Origin: Rhodanobacter denitrificans
GTDB lineage: Bacteria > Pseudomonadota > Gammaproteobacteria > Xanthomonadales > Rhodanobacteraceae
NCBI GenBank assembly: GCA_003241385.1
Contig: QFPO01000003.1
Coordinates: 1 to 64,000 of the forward strand
Direction of reading: 5' to 3'
Length of the DNA: 64,000 nucleotides
The notes below the pieces were generated by a model. It was not told where the DNA came from. It worked only from the letters and a program-made list of their open reading frames with translations, and did no database searches. The position numbers were made by a program, and so were the translations under genes. This document shows positions 61,658 through 64,000 of the stretch, in pieces. Numbering within the stretch: position 1 is the stretch's first letter; each line of letters begins with the position of its first letter.

Positions 61658-62959
61658 GTGCTGACCGGCGCCTGGCGGGCCGGCCTGTGGCGCCTGCTCG
61701 GCCTGGTCGCGGCCGCGACCGCGATCGGCGCCTGGTTCGGCCAGCCGGCCGTAGCCGCGCTGGTCGTCGTCGCCGTGTGGACCGCGCTGATGCTGCACCG
61801 GCTCTACCGCCTGTGCCGCACCCTCGATTCGCGTGCCCTGTTGCGCCCCACGCCGGGCCGCGATCCATGGAGCCGCATCACCCAGAACCTCGCGCAGCGC
61901 CAGCGCGCGTCGCGGCGCACGCGGCGCCGCCTGATCGAGCAGCTGCGCAGCTTCCGCGACGCCGCCGCGGCACTGCCGGACGGTGTCGTCGCGCTCGATC
62001 CGGAGCGCCGCATCGTCTGGTTCAACGCGGCCGCGCGCGACCTGCTCGGCCTCGACCCGCGACACGACAGCGGCGCCGAGATCACCCACCTGCTGCGCGC
62101 GCCGCGCGTCGTGCAGTGGTTCGCCGAGGGCGCCGAGGCGCCGCTGACCGACGTCGCCTCGCCGGTCGACGACCATGTGCGCCTGAGTCTGCGCAGCATT
62201 CCGTATGCGGACGCGCGCAGCCTGCTGGTCGCGCGCGACATCAGCCAGCTGCAGCGGCTCGAACAGGTCCGCCGCGACTTCGTCGCCAACGTCTCGCACG
62301 AACTGCGCACGCCGCTGACGGTCGTGCACGGCTATCTCGACATGATCGAGCCGGAGAGCCTGCCCGAGTACGAGCCGATCCTGCGCGAGCTGCGTCTGCA
62401 GTCGCGCCGGATGACCCAGATCGTCGAGGACCTGCTGACGCTGTCGCGGCTCGAGGCGCAGCAGAGCACCCCGGACGAGCGCGTGATCATGGCGGCCCTG
62501 CTCGAATCGCTGCGCCGCGAAGGCGTCGCGCTGAGCCAGGGGCGCCACCAGATCGTGCTCGAACGCGTCGGCGACCGCGACCTGGCCGGGTCGACCAAGG
62601 ACCTGCACAGCGCGTTCTCGAACCTGCTCAGCAACGCAGTGCGCTACACGCCGGACGGCGGCCGCATCGTGCTGCGCTGGGAGTGCGACGAGAACGGCGG
62701 GCGCCTGACGGTCAGCGACACCGGGCCGGGCATCCCGGCCCAGCACCTGCCGCGCCTGACCGAGCGCTTCTACCGCGTCTCGACCAGCCGCTCGCGCGAA
62801 AGCGGCGGCACGGGCCTGGGCCTCTCGATCGTCAAGCACGTGCTGATGCTGCACCAGGCCCATCTGGAGATTCACAGCGAGGTCGGCGTCGGCAGCCGCT
62901 TCGTCTGCGTGTTCGGCCCCGAGCGCCTGCTCCCGGCCGCGCTGCCGCAGGCCTCGTGA
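61658..62959 (+). CDS. phoR: Phosphate regulon sensor kinase PhoR
   Basis: The 433-residue protein from a GTG at 61658, chosen because ACGAGGA lies eight bases before it, has two N-terminal membrane segments (about residues 10-45), a PAS domain (about 90-195), and the kinase core with H-box RDFVANVSHELRTPLTVVHGY and N-, G- and F-box motifs LLSNAVRYTPDGG, DTGPGIPAQ and GGTGLGLSIVKHV. A GTG at 61625 without a ribosome site could extend it by 11 residues. It senses phosphate with the Pst system. Confidence 0.93.
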   Translation: MLTGAWRAGLWRLLGLVAAATAIGAWFGQPAVAALVVVAVWTALMLHRLYRLCRTLDSRALLRPTPGRDPWSRITQNLAQRQRASRRTRRRLIEQLRSFRDAAAALPDGVVALDPERRIVWFNAAARDLLGLDPRHDSGAEITHLLRAPRVVQWFAEGAEAPLTDVASPVDDHVRLSLRSIPYADARSLLVARDISQLQRLEQVRRDFVANVSHELRTPLTVVHGYLDMIEPESLPEYEPILRELRLQSRRMTQIVEDLLTLSRLEAQQSTPDERVIMAALLESLRREGVALSQGRHQIVLERVGDRDLAGSTKDLHSAFSNLLSNAVRYTPDGGRIVLRWECDENGGRLTVSDTGPGIPAQHLPRLTERFYRVSTSRSRESGGTGLGLSIVKHVLMLHQAHLEIHSEVGVGSRFVCVFGPERLLPAALPQAS

Positions 62960-63870
62960 TGCGCGCGGCCATGTGGGTCTGGGCCGTGCTGCTGATCGGC
63001 GGCGGCGCGGCGGCCGAGCCGCTGTCGGGCACGCTGACCAGCGCCGGCTCGGACACGCTGAGCGCGCTGTTCGCGCACTGGTCGCGCGATTTCGCGCGCC
63101 TGCATCCGGACGTGCGGATCCAGGAGCAAGGCCTGGGTTCGACCAGCGCGGTGCTCGCGCTGATCGAGGGTGCGGCCGATCTCGGTCCGATGAGCCGGCC
63201 GATGAGCGCCGAGGAAGAAGCCCTGTTCGAACGGCGCCACGGCCACCGGCCGGCGCGCCTGGTGATCGCCTACGATGCGGTCGCGGTGTTCGTGCACCCG
63301 GACAATCCGCTGCGCACGCTCGACCTGGCACAGCTCGACGGCCTCTACGCGGCGCAGCCCGGCTGCGGCGGCGCACCGCTGCGGCGCTGGGCCGACGCCG
63401 GCGCCGACGGTCCGCTTGCAGCGCAGCGGATCCTGCCGATCGGCCGCAACGCCGCATCGGGAACGGCGGCATTCTTCCGCGATCGCGCACTGTGCGGCGC
63501 CGAGTATCGGGCCGACGTCGTCGCCTGGCCCGGCAGCGGTGCGACCGTGGCCGCGGTCGGCGCGCAGCGCGCGGCGATCGGCTATGCGCCGGCCGGCCTC
63601 GTCAACGCCCAGGTCCGCACGCTGGCGCTGACCGCGGCGCACGGCGCCCCGGTCGCGATCGACGCGCAGAGCGTGCGCTCGGGCCGCTACCCACTGTCGC
63701 GCGCGCTCTACGTCTACTACAACCGTGTCCCCCGACGCGCCCTGCCCGCCCTGCGCACCGCCTTTCTGGCTTACACGCTTTCGTCAGAAGGACAGGCTAT
63801 CGTGGCCGAGGAAGGGTTCATCCCGCTGGCCGCCGAAGAAGCGGCCGCGCAACGCCTGCAACTGGAATGA
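62959..63870 (+). CDS. PstS-like phosphate-binding periplasmic protein
   Basis: The 303-residue protein has a signal peptide (residues 1-19) and the PstS-type fold: LTSAGSDTLSALFAHW at the start, QGLGSTSAVLALIEGAADLGPMSRPM and SGTAAFFRDRALCGAEYRADVV. These match phosphate-binding loops of the PBP family. No pstCAB permease genes are in view. It may feed phosphate to sensing by PhoR rather than transport. Its ATG overlaps the phoR stop (TGATG), and its stop overlaps ppk1. Confidence 0.88.
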   Translation: MRAAMWVWAVLLIGGGAAAEPLSGTLTSAGSDTLSALFAHWSRDFARLHPDVRIQEQGLGSTSAVLALIEGAADLGPMSRPMSAEEEALFERRHGHRPARLVIAYDAVAVFVHPDNPLRTLDLAQLDGLYAAQPGCGGAPLRRWADAGADGPLAAQRILPIGRNAASGTAAFFRDRALCGAEYRADVVAWPGSGATVAAVGAQRAAIGYAPAGLVNAQVRTLALTAAHGAPVAIDAQSVRSGRYPLSRALYVYYNRVPRRALPALRTAFLAYTLSSEGQAIVAEEGFIPLAAEEAAAQRLQLE

Positions 63871-64000
63871 GCATGTCGACGATCGCCGCGCCGGACCTGG
63901 CCGACCCCAGCCTCTACCTCAACCGCGAACTGGCCCAGCTCGAGTTCAACTTCCGCGTGCTGGCCCAGGCCGAGGACGCGACCGTACCGCTGCTCGAACG
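63867..64000 (+). CDS. ppk1: Polyphosphate kinase 1 (5' part, cut by window end)
   Basis: The reading frame continues past the window. Its first 45 residues contain SLYLNRELAQLEFNFRVLAQAED, the start of the Ppk1 N-terminal domain (the family's YLNRELSWLxFNxRVLxEA). PPK1 makes long polyphosphate from ATP. The start overlaps the PstS-like stop as ATGA; a second ATG two codons on is possible. Phosphate signalling and polyphosphate storage are thus encoded in one operon. Catalytic His residues lie outside the window. Confidence 0.9.
   Translation, partial: MSMSTIAAPDLADPSLYLNRELAQLEFNFRVLAQAEDATVPLLE

Noticed and set aside
61349..63490. A 713-codon minus-strand open frame opposite phoB, phoR and the PstS-like gene
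   Set aside because: Its length comes from the lack of stop codons in GC-rich third positions; it has no recognisable domain.

Overview
This 64 kb window is a compact, very GC-rich stretch of bacterial chromosome. It looks gammaproteobacterial, most probably Xanthomonadales/Lysobacterales. That assignment is inferred from gene order and protein character (ychF-pth-rplY-prs-tRNA-ispE-lolB facing hemA-prfA; bamC-dapA facing gcvR-bcp; nnrD-tsaE-amiC-mutL facing queG). No rRNA is present to confirm it. Genes are tightly packed, many neighbours share ATGA or GTGA stop/start overlaps, and GTG or TTG starts are common. I see no insertion sequence, prophage, integrase, CRISPR array or toxin-antitoxin pair, so this is backbone rather than an island.

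Layout. 0-7.2 kb (minus strand): TPR lipoprotein, lolB, ispE, tRNA-Gln, prs, rplY, pth, ychF, and tRNA-Tyr with its own promoter. 7.3-13.6 kb (plus): small membrane protein, hemA, prfA, an O-GlcNAc-transferase-like TPR protein, moaB and ppk2. 13.6-18.8 kb: yihY-tlpA-acylphosphatase; wrbA and DUF2069; a LysR regulator divergent from an azoreductase; a one-domain asparaginase-like protein. 18.8-27.1 kb: mlaA, rpoZ-spoT-ridA-recG, zinc-free-type L31, citrate synthase. 27.2-32.3 kb: MOSC protein, nucleotide-transporter-like membrane protein, ynfA, S-formylglutathione hydrolase, two uncharacterised exported proteins. 32.3-38.8 kb: mutL-amiC-tsaE-nnrD divergent from queG. 38.7-46.1 kb: hypothetical anchored protein, pgi, panD, panC-panB, folK-pcnB. 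46.2-51.3 kb: tRNA-Glu, fdxA, bamC-dapA, gcvR, bcp, PhoH-like ATPase. 51.4-58.7 kb: FadL-like porin, thiD, a secreted small protein/metalloprotease pair, NAD isocitrate dehydrogenase and a further secreted protein. 58.7-64 kb: glutaredoxin, bepA, then phoB-phoR-pstS-like-ppk1, with ppk1 cut by the window end.

Functionally the window combines envelope biogenesis (lolB, mlaA, bamC, bepA, amiC), translation (prfA, rplY, L31, pth, ychF, tRNAs, queG, tsaE), stringent response (rpoZ, spoT) and cofactor synthesis (panBCD, folK, thiD, hemA, moaB). It also holds a phosphate/polyphosphate module: PhoB/PhoR, a phosphate-binding protein and Ppk1 overlap at the right edge behind a candidate Pho box, and a PPK2 enzyme lies about 50 kb away. 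The least understood parts are the overlapping secreted protein/metalloprotease pair (53.7-56.4 kb), the Trp/Gly-rich module shared with the secreted protein at 57.5 kb, the OGT-like protein at 10.2 kb, and several promoters that place the transcription start on the start codon itself.
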